Source: Epiperipatus broadwayi (taxonomy: Eukaryota; Onychophora; Udeonychophora; Euonychophora; Peripatidae). Taken from it: a stretch of DNA of 64,000 bases. Numbering within the stretch: position 1 is the first letter of the stretch; every line of letters begins with the position of its first letter. The stretch covers positions 189,336-253,335 of the forward strand of contig JAQFVV010000014.1 of assembly GCA_028023455.1 (NCBI GenBank), given 5' to 3'. This document shows, piece by piece, positions 1 to 11,161 of this stretch. The notes under the pieces were generated by a model. It searched no databases. It worked only from the letters and a program-made list of their open reading frames with translations, and was not told where the DNA came from. Position numbers and translations under genes: made by a program.

Positions 1-1261
1 AATGAAGAAATTTCACATCTATTAAATATTTAGTTTTGGATTTATTGCATTTGAACAATATTTATTAAAATATTTTTACTTCCCTGTTTGTAATTAAAAT
101 AAAGTAAAAATAATGAATGGTTTATTACTCAAGATTTCATAAGAAGTTTGAACACCAGATTAATAGAGCTATAGATGTGATTTGGGATTCAGAGTCCATT
201 ACTCTACAACTGCATAAATCATACAGAATATCAAATTAAAATGTAAAGGAGCATGTAACACATGAAAATAAATTAGATATCTTATTTAGATTTATATCAG
301 TTTTTTTTTTTTTGTTTTGCATTTGCTATATTACATATTTATTGCTTCCTGGTCATATTGGATAAGTAAATGTAAAGGATTATTTACAAATAAATTTGAA
401 TGTGCAAATTTCCAGTATTAAAATGGATTAAAATAATATCACTAGTTAAATGATTTCTAAATAACCATCAATTTAAAATTTTTTGTGGTTTATGCTTTTG
501 TTAAATTTAAACTTTTGTGAAGCAGATTTATTATATTTTATGATCAAATATTAGAGAAATAGCAAATATTGGTCAGATAAAATAACAAATGATAATTTAA
601 ACATTGGTTGTTCAGTAATATGATTATCTATCACATGAATGATCTAGACTCATTTCTAAGCCAATGGAATTGTATTTGCTTGTGCAGTTTAATATAGTGA
701 CAGAATGGCAGATATCACTTAAAATTTTTTGATTAATTCCTAACTTAATTTACCACTTTGGTGCTTGAATATCATGATTATTATTATTTAAACTATTTAC
801 AATTAATCAGAATTATAACATTTAATAAGTAAATAGTTTATATAAAAATATTTCATAATGCTTTTATTAAATTTGATGAATAATACATTAAAAACCAAAA
901 CATTTTTTTTCTTCAACCACAATTTTGATTGCTAAATATAATTTGAAATAAAAGCACGGGGCATCCATAAATTAACTAATCCAATCACTAGTTTTAAAAA
1001 TAATGTTTGAATTAATTAATTTATGCGCATGCTCCACATTTTTACACATAATCAAAATTCTAGTTGAAAAAAAATTTTTTTTGTTTTGTTTTTAGTGCAT
1101 TACTTATCAAATTAAATGAAAAGCATTTTTTATAAAATATTTTTTATATTTATTATTTTTGAATATTGAAATATTAGTAATAGTATGTATACTGAACCCT
1201 ACCATTTGATGGCATTGCTTTTCGCCCAATGCACATCAATATATTGATTCACAGGCCGTCG
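1..1261. other. AT-rich non-coding DNA
   Basis: I see no reading frame, RNA gene or recognisable element here. The stretch is rich in A/T runs and has almost no CpG. It lies upstream of the helicase exon and could be intergenic DNA or an upstream intron. Confidence 0.6.
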
Positions 1262-2140
1262 GTTTTTTTTACAGAATACTACGGTAAAAAAATTGTTTTT
1301 TTCACTTTCTATACATAAAACTTGTATGATTCTTTTTTCATTTTTAATAAACAAACACTTTGTTTTTAGATGGCAGAGAGGGGTTGGTTTGCTTTTAAAT
1401 TATCAACTTTTTTTTTGATTTTGAGCTCTTTTTTTTTGATTTAAAATTATGAGTTTCTTTACATAATACTACGTTAAAAAAATGTTTTTTACCCCTTTCT
1501 ATACATAAAACTTGTATGCTTTTTTTCCCTTTTTAATAAACAAACACTTTGTTTTTAGATGGCAGAGGGGGGTTGGTTTGCTTTTAAATTATCGCCTTTT
1601 TTTGGATTTTGAGCTTCTTTTTTAAAGTCTTAAACAATTCAGTTTTAATTAATAAACCAATAGTTGGTTTTTAGAGGGTGGAAGGGGGTTGGTTTGAATT
1701 TTAATTCTTATCTTTTATTATCTTTTGCCGATGTACTGGAAATTTCGCATATTAATTTTAAATGTGTTCGAATATAGAATACATATAAAGAGATAGATTA
1801 ACAAAATATACAAAGAGGGGGTTAGTTTGCTTTTAAATTATTGACTTTTTTACTTATCGACTTTTTATTTATTTTGAGCTTTTTTTTTTTTTTTTTTTGA
1901 AAGCCTTATTAATCAATTCATTTTTAATAAATCAACAGTTGGTTTTTAGAGGGTGGAGGGGGGTTGATTTGATTTTTAATTATTGTCTTTTGTTTTCTTA
2001 TTATGAGGGTTTTTTTTTAAATATGTATGCTACCGAAACCTTTTTATGATAGCGAAAAGTTCTTACTTTATTTTTTGCCTTTTTCAAAAAGCCTTAAACA
2101 GTTTGTTTTTTAAAAAAACATTTTTTAGGGGGGCGGGGAG
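1262..2140. repeat. Degenerate tandem repeat, about 190-bp unit
   Basis: Two adjacent units share long blocks in the same order. Each has an ATACTACG stretch (about 1275 and 1465), a CTATACATAAAACTTGTATG block, then ATAAACAAACACTTTG, GATGGCAGAG and GGGTTGGTTTGC. Offsets are about 190 bp. Shorter, more diverged pieces of the same unit, keeping GGTTTTTAGAGGGTGGA, recur near 1665 and 1945, and a G-rich piece sits near 2130. It is an expanded, decaying tandem repeat with no coding content. Confidence 0.75.
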
Positions 2141-2149
2141 TTATGGTCT

Positions 2150-2545
2150 GTTTGATTCTAACAGGAGATGAGCCTCAGAGCTGTAAGTAATGGGATTTTG
2201 GAGCTGTCCAACCAATTTCCCTTATGCAGACCCCAGGTATGCTTGCAAGAGTGGCAATGGAATTCCCAGATCCTGTAGTTGACTAAAACCATGCTCCTCC
2301 TGCAACGCATAGCTTTGCATCTGGCAGGATGTTTTCTTTCTGGAAAAACACAGCAGTGTCATTTTCTGTGGCTGGCAATTCACTTCCCTTCAGCCAATTT
2401 TGAACACTTGCCGCTGACATTTTACAGTTCTCCCACGGATTCACGCATAAATGTGCATTTGTGCGTGAACTCGGCAGAACTCTGCTGAAAACCCTAACCT
2501 TTTCAGATTGTGTGCAGTTCAAAATCATAGGGAAAGTGTGCATGA
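2150..2545 (-). pseudogene. Broken open frame of unknown origin in a GC-richer block
   Basis: Base composition rises clearly over neighbouring DNA. On the - strand a frame starts near 2543 and runs 86 codons to a TAG at about 2283. It then stays open in the same frame for about 37 more codons to a TGA near 2165. The readable protein includes the stretches NWLKGSELPATENDTAVFF and SIATLASIPGVCIREIGW, which look like ordinary protein rather than translated A/T repeat. I do not recognise the family. It could be a transposase or gag-like fragment, or an old retrocopy. One in-frame stop with otherwise open sequence suggests a fairly recent loss. Confidence 0.35.
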
Positions 2546-2639
2546 TGGCCTAACAATTTTTAATATGTAATACTAAATCTACTGCGCTTTCTCAAAATTT
2601 TTCCATAATGAATTTTTTGATAGTTTTGCATAGTTTTGC

Positions 2640-2840
2640 ATCATTCAAATACGGCCACCATCAAATCAGACGATAACGAGAGTTGAATTGCGCTCACTTG
2701 AGGAATACTGTCACAAGTCAATGGGTGTAGTATTTTGTTACATAATCGTAGGATACATCACCCTCTAGGTGGCCTGTTTTGGCTCTAAACACTTGTAGTG
2801 TTAGCCATAAGTTAAGACGCTAAAACAGTATATTGATGTT
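2640..2840. promoter_or_regulatory. CpG-bearing block upstream of the helicase exon; possible promoter or first-exon region
   Basis: This block keeps several CpG dinucleotides in a window otherwise poor in them. It lies about 0.8-1.0 kb upstream of the first coding exon at 3637. Because that exon begins only six bases before its ATG, a non-coding leader exon must lie upstream, and this block is one candidate for it. It contains CCCTCTAGGTGGC at 2761-2773, close to the CTCF core. No TATA box is obvious. The role is inferred from position and composition only. Confidence 0.3.
2761..2773 (+). promoter_or_regulatory. CTCF-like motif
   Basis: CCCTCTAGGTGGC agrees with most positions of the conserved bilaterian CTCF core, of the form CCASYAGRKGGC. 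A single short match in 64 kb can arise by chance. Its place in a CpG-bearing block near a gene start is what makes it worth listing. Confidence 0.25.
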
Positions 2841-3636
2841 TGAAAAACAATGCCATCAAGTGGTCTGGTTCAGTATATATACTATTACCAAAATATTTTG
2901 CAACCAACTTTTTGTAATTATTTATATTTAAGTTTAAAAATGGAGAATCAAAACATTACCACTGTATTTCTAGTATTTGAAATGAAATTGTTAAAAATCA
3001 TTGGGAAAATTTTTAACATTTTTAAAAAAAGTCAATTTTAATTAAATAATCAAGAGAAATTAAGATATCATCTTATATTTTGTTTTGTTTCTATTTTAAT
3101 TAACTAAACATTTTTTAGTGAAATAATCATGAAAATCAATGAAAGCATATTTAAAAAAATAAATCATCTATTGTGCATCAACGAAAACTTTTTGATACAA
3201 TTTCAGTGTGATTTGAAATGCATTCTGCCTACATTAGACAATACTAAAATGTAACACTATCATATTGCATTATCATTAATACATTAATGTGTTTACAAAA
3301 TTTGAAGAACATCTGATTGATAGAATTAAATTAAAAATTAATCACGAGATTTATACCAAATAAACAGACAAAATTTCTAAACTAATGTGTTTAAAAATTA
3401 AAGCAACCCACTTTTTAAGTTTAACATATTTAATGTATATACATTTTTTTAAAAAGAAAAAAAAAAGTTAAAATAATTGTAATTGCATCTGTCATGCATT
3501 ATTTATAAAGAAAAGAAAGGGCAAAGACACACATAAATTAATGTATATAATATAAATAAAACAAAATTTGTTTTAAAAACTAATATATATGTATATAAAT
3601 CCAACATATGTGTATAAAACTAAATTTTTTTTTTAG
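2841..3636. other. AT-rich non-coding DNA ending in a splice acceptor
   Basis: No coding or repeat signal is seen until the end, where a T-run and AG at 3635-3636 form a good 3' splice site for the helicase exon. This is probably the intron between a non-coding leader exon and the first coding exon. Confidence 0.5.
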
Positions 3637-3735
3637 TTTGTAATGGCTGATGTAACACATGAATGTATTGTAAATGGAATCAAAATTCATTTTCCATATA
3701 AACCTTATCCTACACAACTCAGTATGATGGCAAGA
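3637..3735 (+). CDS. BRIP1: First coding exon of a FANCJ/BRIP1-type DNA helicase (partial)
   Basis: The exon begins after a polypyrimidine-AG acceptor. It has six untranslated bases, an ATG at 3643 with G at +4, 31 full codons, and a GTAAGT donor at 3736. The peptide contains NGIKIHFPYKPYPTQLSMMA. This matches the amino end of FANCJ/BRIP1 helicases, where a VKIYFPYKAYPSQLAMM-like segment carries the Q motif just before the Walker A box. FANCJ is an XPD-family, iron-sulfur, 5'-to-3' DNA helicase. It unwinds G-quadruplexes and acts in interstrand crosslink repair in the nucleus with BRCA1 and MLH1. The related RTEL1 has a shorter and different start, so FANCJ fits better. The next exon (ESPTGSGKS) was not found downstream in this window. 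Only this exon can be called, and the gene's integrity cannot be judged. Confidence 0.8.
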
Positions 3736-4157
3736 GTAAGTTATTTATTTTTGTTTGTATTATCAATTATCCTAATATATATATATATTTTAAAATGAAA
3801 AATATTCTGTTTGTCTCCAAATAGTATTTAGTTAATGCTGTACTATACTTCAAACTTTCTTATTATCAATTATAATATATTCTAGTTACTGTAAATAAAT
3901 TCTACAAATAAATTTAATTTTTAGGTAAATAAACCAATGGAAATTATAGAATTTCAAGCTGATAAAAGAAAAAAAGTCTAACATCAAATTAAATAATTAA
4001 TTGAAAGAAGAAAAGAGGTATTAGCAATAACAACAACAAAAATATTCTTAATGAAACCGGTTTTTTTTTTTTTTTGTTGAACTTTTACCTGCATATATAA
4101 AAATACTTTCATCAATCTTGATATCCAATAAGAAAATCATAAAACAATAAAACCATG
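3736..4157 (+). other. Start of the intron after the helicase exon
   Basis: AT-rich intronic DNA with the donor GTAAGT at its start. A TTTTTAG at about 3925 precedes a short open stretch ending in TAA near 3980. That peptide does not resemble the next FANCJ segment and I do not call it an exon. A poly-T run lies near 4062-4074. Confidence 0.55.
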
Positions 4158-4599
4158 ACCTATAACAGTGATGGCGAACCTTTTTGGGAAGTTGATCAAA
4201 TTTTGTTCATTATTGTTTTAAGTACTAGCTCGTGGGTAAGTCAGTGGTATCACTTGGAAAGAGGGAGGGGAGGATGGTTAAAAACTACTTTTTTTTTAGT
4301 TCTCACTTTTAAAATCCTCAAAAAAGTTTTGTTTCCTTTTTGTTTTACAATTTTTACTTTTGCAAATGAAGAGCAAAAAATAAAGGTCGACATCAAAAAA
4401 TTAATATAAATGGGGTGATACCATGAATTCCCACACCAAGTGACACCACACCCAGTCGGCAGTTGCCCCTGCAATGAGTATTTGAATGAACAAGGAATAA
4501 AGAAAATCACATATATTATGAAATATTATTTATTAATAGATATAGGTACAGGTATGTGTATGTATAATAAAGTTGAAGTATACTTAATGAGAAATCTAT

Positions 4600-6400
4600 T
4601 GTTTATTTTCAGGTAGTTTCTTAATATTAGGTTCATATTCTCTAGTCATTAGTTTAATGCATTTCACAGTCAATTCATTTTCAAGTTTCACACGAATATG
4701 TGGACCCAAACATTGTTAAAAGAGCATTAACAAGTTTCTTCATTGATATAAAATTATTTAGCAAAGAATCTCATATGTTTAATATAATATTTTCAATGTT
4801 TAGTGTGGGATCATTATTACCTGCATTATTTTCAGACATTTTTTCTTCTACTTCGGAAATCAAGTTTTCAAATTTATTTTTCCACACTATGCTGCTTTGA
4901 AATTCAATTAATTCCATTTATAAATCATGAATAACTAGCTACATAAATTCGATTAACTCCATTATTTCGAATTCTGTTTTATATGGATATAAAATAAAGT
5001 GAAATGTATTTTCCAAACTTTTAAACTGATTAAATCTCTCCTCAAAAGCTTGTTTTATTTCCTGCATAATCATTAAATATTTTTTAATTGCATTTTCTTG
5101 AATGTCAAGTATATTTTCAAAAATTATTGTGTTTTGAAAATGTTTTTGTAATTGATGAAACTATTTCATGATTTTCATTTCTAAATCCTTAGTAAAGATG
5201 TCAAGTTTCGTCATAAATATTTTAATATTTTCAAACCTTATTAAAACAATTTGTCCATTTCTTTAAAGTTTTTTATTCCGTTCATTAAAATGCTGAGTGA
5301 TGTTATTGCATAAAAACATTCATTCAAAAAGAGCTTAATTTCTTCTAATAAAATGATAAACCGATTAAGAACTTGACCAAAATTGAGCCATTGAACATTG
5401 TTGTATGTCAAATTCCCTTAGTACTGGCACTCAATTTCCTCTAATATTTGTGCAAATTGTTGTTTATAAAGACCTTTTGCGTTTATAAAGTTGATGACTT
5501 TTATTACAACTGGCATTATATTGGAAAATGTTTTTAAACCTTGCTTCGCACATAGAACTTGCTGATGTATTATACAATGTAATTCAATCAGAGAATGTGT
5601 AATACTTTGCTTAAGATACTGGATAAAACCAATGTTTTTCACCACCATATTGGGTGCACCATCTGTTATTACAGAAACAATTTTCTGTAGGTCAATATCC
5701 ATTTTTTAAATGCATTATCAAATTCTTTAAAAATATCAAGTTATTAGTTCCATTAGCTTTTTTTTCATTATATTGCCTGATTTATATTGAGCAAAAACTG
5801 CTAATTGTGCATAACCATTTACATCATTACTCTCATCTAAAACAATTGAATACATTTCTGCATAATTTAAGTCATTATGTATTTGCGAACAAATATTTTT
5901 TTCTAATTCTATTACTCGATCTTTAATTGTATTGTGTCTTATTGGTAACTCATTTATATGCTTTATAATCAAGTTTTTTTCTTTAAAATCTGCAAATCTG
6001 CAAACAAAGTTGCACTACATTCTAATAACGCTTGTTTTACAAACTCTCCTTCTGAAAGAGGTTTCCCGTAGAGAGCAATGCAATGGGCAACTTGAAAACT
6101 AGCAGCTGTAATGTTATTTTTTGGAATCAAAAAAGTTTTTAAAACACTGGCTTGTGAATGATTCTCTTTTTTCTTTTGTAAAAAATGTGTTCTTCTTTCT
6201 TCATCTGTTGAAAGGCCGAGATTAGAATGCAACTTTTCAAAATGTCTTATTACATTGTATGTACGTGAAGTGACTTTTTTGTTACAAATTACACACACAG
6301 GCATTTTATTTTTTTCAATCACACCATATTTATCAAACCATTCATTTTGATATGGTCTGGAACTTATATTATTTGTTTTTATTTTTTTAACTGCCGACAT
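4600..6400 (-). pseudogene. hAT transposase of the GTF2IRD2/ZBED-like type, broken
   Basis: The frame starts at an ATG at 6398-6400 (MSAVKKIK). It encodes a BED-like zinc finger (PVCVICNKK followed by RHFEKLH). It continues in other frames with YSIVLDESNDVNGYAQLAVF (the DDE-domain LDES motif, about 5830), then SVITDGAPNMVVKNIGF and ELHCIIHQQVLCAK (about 5560-5680). A block reading NVQWLNFGQVLNRF follows near 5390, matching the family's YNDVRWLSRGKVL. The piece down to about 4600 is the decayed carboxyl part. Frameshifts fall near 5970 and 5720, with several stops below 5418. This protein family cuts and pastes hAT elements; this copy is not functional. Confidence 0.85.
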
Positions 6401-6407
6401 AATACAG

Positions 6408-6781
6408 AACAGGCAAAACTCACTATACGTATTGCCACACACAGCAAGCTAGAGTAATCAATGGATGCCAGAAGGCTTGTGTGTAAAATCCCATCTAGTG
6501 TCTACTCATCCAATATCCCCAGACTAGTTTCTGGCTTGTGGTCTTCATCAGTGAGGAGTCTTGGATCTGAGAGCACTGCACCTAGATCTTAGGATCTAAT
6601 GCAATCCTCTAGCAGCCACCTTTATTTCCACTTAACTACAAAACTATGAGTTTTAAATTGAAAACACCTTAATATTTTCAATCCAAACTTATTAGCTTAT
6701 ATAGTCATATAGGTCTGAACTCAGTTCAGTACCCATATATTTTGGTGACTTTGGTTCTTTAATAACCATAGCCACCACTAC
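6408..6781. repeat. Family A repeat, truncated copy nested in the hAT element
   Basis: It starts with AACAGGCAAAACTC, seven bases upstream of the hAT ATG. It continues with CAATGGATGCCAGAAGGCTTG, CCAATATCCCCAGACTAG and GGATCTGAGAGCACTGCACC. It ends in the unit's central part (CTGAACTCAGTTCAGTACC, then CATAGCCACCACTA). The same sequence in reverse orientation forms the right half and centre of the copy at 62397-62984. The outer end is intact, but the second inverted arm is absent here. Confidence 0.8.
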
Positions 6782-7354
6782 ATAGTACAGGGCTACAAGT
6801 AAAAATATTTATATTTAGAATACAATAATTTGAGAAGAAATTTCTTATTAATGTATTTGATATACATACATATGTAGATGAGAAACTTTAATAATATAAA
6901 AATAATAATAATGTTGATTGAATTATTAAACACTTCTAGATGCATACGACAAGGCTGCCATTTAGTTCAGCGCTATTACATTCCCGAGCTAGTACATCTC
7001 CCCGTTGTATGATGCAACAAATATGTATGCATGTCAAGTTTATCACTAACTGTCATGAGTCATACATGCTCCGCGACAAAAGGCAAAACACGGCGTTTTA
7101 TGACCATGTACGTTATACATAGGTGCAGGGATATGATAGAACATCAGATAGCCAATGTCCACTTGGAAATATTTTTTTATAAATTCGACGTTAGATATAT
7201 ATACTTTATTTTTTTTTAATATTTTTGGTTCTCTGTTTTCTGTTTTATGATATAAAAAATAAGTTTATAAAAATCAATGCATGGGTCATTTAAAAAGCCT
7301 GCATGGGTCAGTGTCTGACCCATGGGTCATATGTTCACCATTTATATCCTATAG

Positions 7355-7759
7355 AAACCTTTAAGAGCAGCTCTTTGACTACACCAACAATATAAAATAT
7401 ATCAAAATGAAAAAAAAATCTTTTATATCTAAAATTTGATATATTTCAAAAAATGTTAAAAAAATTGAGTTGTTTGAAATTATGACTTGTATTTAAAGAT
7501 AATATGAATTATTTTAAAAATCAATGACATCTGAGAGTGGTTTAACCATAGTATAAAATAAACATCACACAGTCAAAGATCATTGCAACTTATAAACTGA
7601 ATATAGTAGCTAGAAGACAAATTAAGTCGTCACAAATTTTCTGTGGTTATAATATAATGTACTATCCCAGTTGACTAAGATTGTCATTACATATAAAATG
7701 TATCTCCTTATTTAATTGAAGATTGTCATGGGTATATTATAGATACAAATATTGAAATA
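7355..7759. other. AT-rich non-coding DNA
   Basis: Nothing recognised in this stretch. Confidence 0.6.
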
Positions 7760-8032
7760 TATTGGGAATTTTTTCATGTAATAATCTAGGTAAGCTGTCA
7801 GGTGTGATAAAACCATACAACAATCAATTAAAATTGCTGATGTAAGCTGAAACCATATGATCCAATAATAACAATAGTAATTGACTAAATCACATTGCCT
7901 GGTTCAGACAAATATTATTGCTATTATAGGATCATATAGTTTCGGCTTGCATTGCCAATTTTAATTGGTTATTATCTGGTTTATCAAAGCTGAGGATTTG
8001 TTTAGATTATTACACAGAAAAATTCTCATTAT
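7760..8032. repeat. Fold-back (hairpin) element, about 270 bp
   Basis: The left arm (about 7762-7885) and right arm (about 7909-8030) are reverse complements with scattered mismatches. Examples are AATTAAAATTGC against GCCAATTTTAATT and TAATAATCTAGG against TTTAGATTATTA. The loop is only about 25 bp. This is the form of a hairpin MITE. No coding potential and no clear target duplication is visible. Confidence 0.75.
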
Positions 8033-9807
8033 ATTTGAATGTGTACATGTACATCCTTATGTTTAAACAAAAAACTTTACTAAATATATCTTGCTTGTTT
8101 GATTTAATATTTGGAAACATAGAATAAGAATTGTAATACAAAACCAGAATTTTAAGAGACACAAAGAAATAACATAATGGAATTGAAAAGAAAATGAACT
8201 ATATTTCTGATGTTAGTATAAAAGTGTATTATCTCTTTTTGTACATAATGTGAAATATTAAACAATGGACTAGAAAAAATAAAAACATGAAATGTTGAAG
8301 AAAGAGATATAATTAATAAGAAAGTTTACTTTCTATCACTGTAAAAAAAAAAGATTGGTCACAGTTTTTTGCGGCAAAATATTGAATAGACTTCCGTTTT
8401 AAATTGTTTGTCAAAGATTATACTAAAATCATCTAATTGCATATAGCGCCGAGTGATAAGCACCTTTTTTTGATGATATAAGGCATGTTAAATATCTGAT
8501 GCTTCCTCTTTCTTCATTGCCAAACAGGTAATAATTGATTAGCTGTAAACATAACAAATAGTCAGCCATTCTTCCTATTCATTTGTAACCATGCACATCT
8601 GCATACCTAATCTATCACTCTGGCTTTGTTTACATGCATAAAAAGATTTACAAGTTTTATTTTAAATAAATTAAACAATGAGTAAAATTATGATTCATAT
8701 TCTCTTGGAACACATTCTTATATTGCTAGCTAATGTTTACACTTAAATTTTCTAAGCATTGATGAAAAAACCAAGTGTTTTTTTACTCACAGCATATAAT
8801 TCCCATGTTGATAAATTATAATTAGTGGAGTATGCATATCTTTTGAGTCTGGAATGTATGATATCAAGGCTCTAAGTCTTTAGAAATAAATAGAATTGAA
8901 CAAAGAAAAAATAATCATAATACTTAGAATCAATATAGTGTGAGATTACTTAATGAAAGCCTTTTTATTGAGAATATATTTGATGTGATTGTTTAAATTT
9001 GATCATTATGAATGTCTATAAAAATATAGAAGTGATTTTCAGAAATTCATATAGAAAGTCCAATTTGGCATTAACATTATGATAGATTGAACAATTAATT
9101 TTAATTTTGATGAATGTCTGTAAATTGATAAAGTTGAATCTAATATAATGATTTGAAACTGATTCTAGGAAATAGACATTTGATATCAGTCAATTATTTA
9201 TATTTCCAGAATTGTCTACATGGACAAAAAAAAAAAAAGAAATTGTTTGCCAATTTTCTGATTTCAAAAAATATAATTAATTATAATTATCATGTTTATT
9301 TAAGAGTCCTATAATTTAAATCTATAGTAAAACTTTAAGAAGTTTCATTTATTTAAAATTTGTTAATTTTTGAATTAATATTAACTTATAAAAGATGAAC
9401 TTAAAAAATTGAATCTTTTTTTTTAATGATTTTCATTTTTTATAACCTTATCTTGTTAAGAAATTCTATTTAAAATTTGAATACTTTTTTTTGTATGGTT
9501 TTAATGTATCTTAAAAATGGTTTGAAGTTTAAAGAAAATGCCCAAATTTAAATTGAAAACAAGTTTGTAGAAAATCTAAGGCCTTCTATTATTGAATCAT
9601 CTGATTTTTAAAATTAACTGAAAAGTTATTTAGTTGAATTAACTTGTATTTCGAATATATATAAAATGTTATTTTGAAATTGTATAATAATAATCATATG
9701 TCTTAGTTTGTTATACCATTATTATATTCATGCACTGAGTGATATAAATAAATTAGATCAATCAAAACCTTAGATTGAATTTGATATTCATTCAAAAGAT
9801 ATGAATT
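8033..9807. other. AT-rich non-coding DNA
   Basis: No gene is seen. A few CpG-bearing bases occur at 8440-8660, including GCGCCGAGTGATAAGC, without any frame or motif I can name. Confidence 0.55.
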
Positions 9808-10605
9808 TATAAATAATGAGGATTGCCAATTCCTCAACAAGCTTTGTGATAAATGCTTAGCTGGAGAAAGCATTTAAAATATCTGTCAGGACCCCCCCCC
9901 CCAACCTCTGACCATGGTTTCATGCTTTGGCACTCCTCAGAGAGGTGCTAGGGTAGGTTCAGACACTAGATCTAAAAATACCAACCCAAAGCCAGCATTT
10001 AACTAAAAGTTATCTATTGAGTGGAAAATCTGAAATTTTCAGATATCTACATGTCTTCAAACCCAGCTATCCAACTCAAATAGCTATATGGGGCTGAGTG
10101 ATCTTCAGCTATACCATGTATTAGTAGTCTTAGCAATATGACATCGCATAAGACATAAGGCAGAGACTATAAATAGTCAAAATAAGAGGCATAGATTACA
10201 TGACGCTATTCTCTTAAGCTTATAAGTTATATATGGTATGGCTGAAGATCTCTCAGCCCCATATAGCTATTTGAGTTGGATAGCTGGGTTTGAAGACATG
10301 TAGATGTCTGAAAATTTCAGATTTTTCACTCAATAGATAACTTTTAGTTAATTGCTGGCTTTGGTTGGATTTTTAGATCTAGTGTCTGAACCTACCTTAG
10401 CACCTCTCTGAGGAGTGCCAAAGCATGAAACCATGGTCAGAGGTTGGGAAGGGGTCCTGACAGAGATATTTTAAATGCTTTTTTAGCTAAGCATTTATCA
10501 CAAAGCTTGTTGAAGAATTGGCAATCCTCATTGTTTATAACTTACAAGCTTAAGAGAATAGGGTCATGTGATCTATTACTTATTTTGACTATATGAAATT
10601 TGACA
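9808..10605. repeat. Interlocked long inverted repeats
   Basis: Arm L (9808-10117) and arm R (10233-10541) are about 310-bp reverse complements. Examples are TGACCATGGTTTCATGCTTT against AAAGCATGAAACCATGGTCA and GCACTCCTCAGAGAGGTGCTA against AGCACCTCTCTGAGGAGTGC. The spacer S (about 10118-10232) is not unique. Much of it (10165-10230, with CTATTCTCTTAAGCTT) reappears reverse-complemented at about 10542-10605 (AAGCTTAAGAGAATAG). The order is therefore L, S, L-complement, S-complement, and two hairpins compete for the same strand. A run of 12 C lies in arm L where arm R has GGGAAGGGG. Confidence 0.85.
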
Positions 10606-11110
10606 CAATATTTCAAGTGGTATTATTCTCCTCTCTTCTTTTGACTAATGGTAATACTAGCTTGGGGATTGAACTAGTAATATTTAGATTCATATGTACT
10701 GGATTTAGGGTGATACTTTAACCAATTAAGCTATTCTCTCAAAAGGTAACACTCAGTAGATATTTTATATATTTATCTATGAGGATCTTGGACTTAGGTT
10801 AATGAGTAATTTTCAAACATTACTAACTTATGGGATTATTTATCAATGTCATGGTATAGTTTCTTTAAATTTTTTGATTTTTTATTTTTTTCTCTCAGTC
10901 TAATATTTGTATTTTTCACATCAAACGTAAGTTAATTGGTACATGCACATCTACTATTTTAAATACATTTGTTTTTTCTATCTTATCATTGATTTTCAGT
11001 AGGATAACTGGTTTCATTGATGAATGTCCTCTAACATTCACATAGTATTTCATAGATGCAGTTTTTGTTTTTCAGCATTTCAAATTTAGATTTCATAGAT
11101 GTTAGAATTC
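10606..11110 (-). mobile_element. Penelope-like element remnant (3' end)
   Basis: This segment is a diverged copy of the - strand PLE segment at 46.0-46.6 kb. Shared pieces in the same order are TATTATTCTCC.CTCTTCTT, ATACTAGC.TGGGATT, ATATATTTATCTATGAGG, TTATGGGATTATT, AGTTTCTTTAAATTTTTT and CATAGATGCAGTTTTTGTTTTTC. It covers the 3' tRNA-like module and part of the GIY-YIG region, all decayed. It abuts the inverted-repeat cluster on its left. Confidence 0.75.
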
Positions 11111-11125
11111 CTTGCAGTGTGACTG

Positions 11126-11130
<5 letters not shown>

Positions 11131-11158
<28 letters not shown>
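11131..11158. repeat. (TA)n microsatellite
   Basis: Uninterrupted TA dinucleotides of about 28 bp, at the end of the PLE remnant. Confidence 0.9.

Positions 11159-11161
<3 letters not shown>

Larger units (their letters stand above)
4158..7354 (-). mobile_element. hAT DNA transposon, dead, with a nested repeat
   Basis: The left end is CAGTGATGGCGAACC at 4166-4180, a classic hAT terminal inverted repeat. The right end, ATGTTCACCAT at 7331-7341, is a diverged complement of it. Flanking octamers acctataa (4158-4165) and tcctatag (7347-7354) share six of eight bases, as expected for an aged 8-bp target duplication. The transposase lies between them on the - strand. The total is about 3.2 kb, of which about 0.37 kb is an inserted family A repeat at 6408-6781. 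The element sits just inside the helicase intron. Confidence 0.8.

Noticed and set aside
3925-3980. Acceptor-like TTTTTAG followed by a short open stretch soon after the helicase exon.
   Set aside because: The peptide ends at TAA after 18 codons and lacks the expected Walker A region.
4155-4510. Open frames on both strands near 4155-4510.
   Set aside because: They lie in the terminal region of the hAT element and have no protein-like content.
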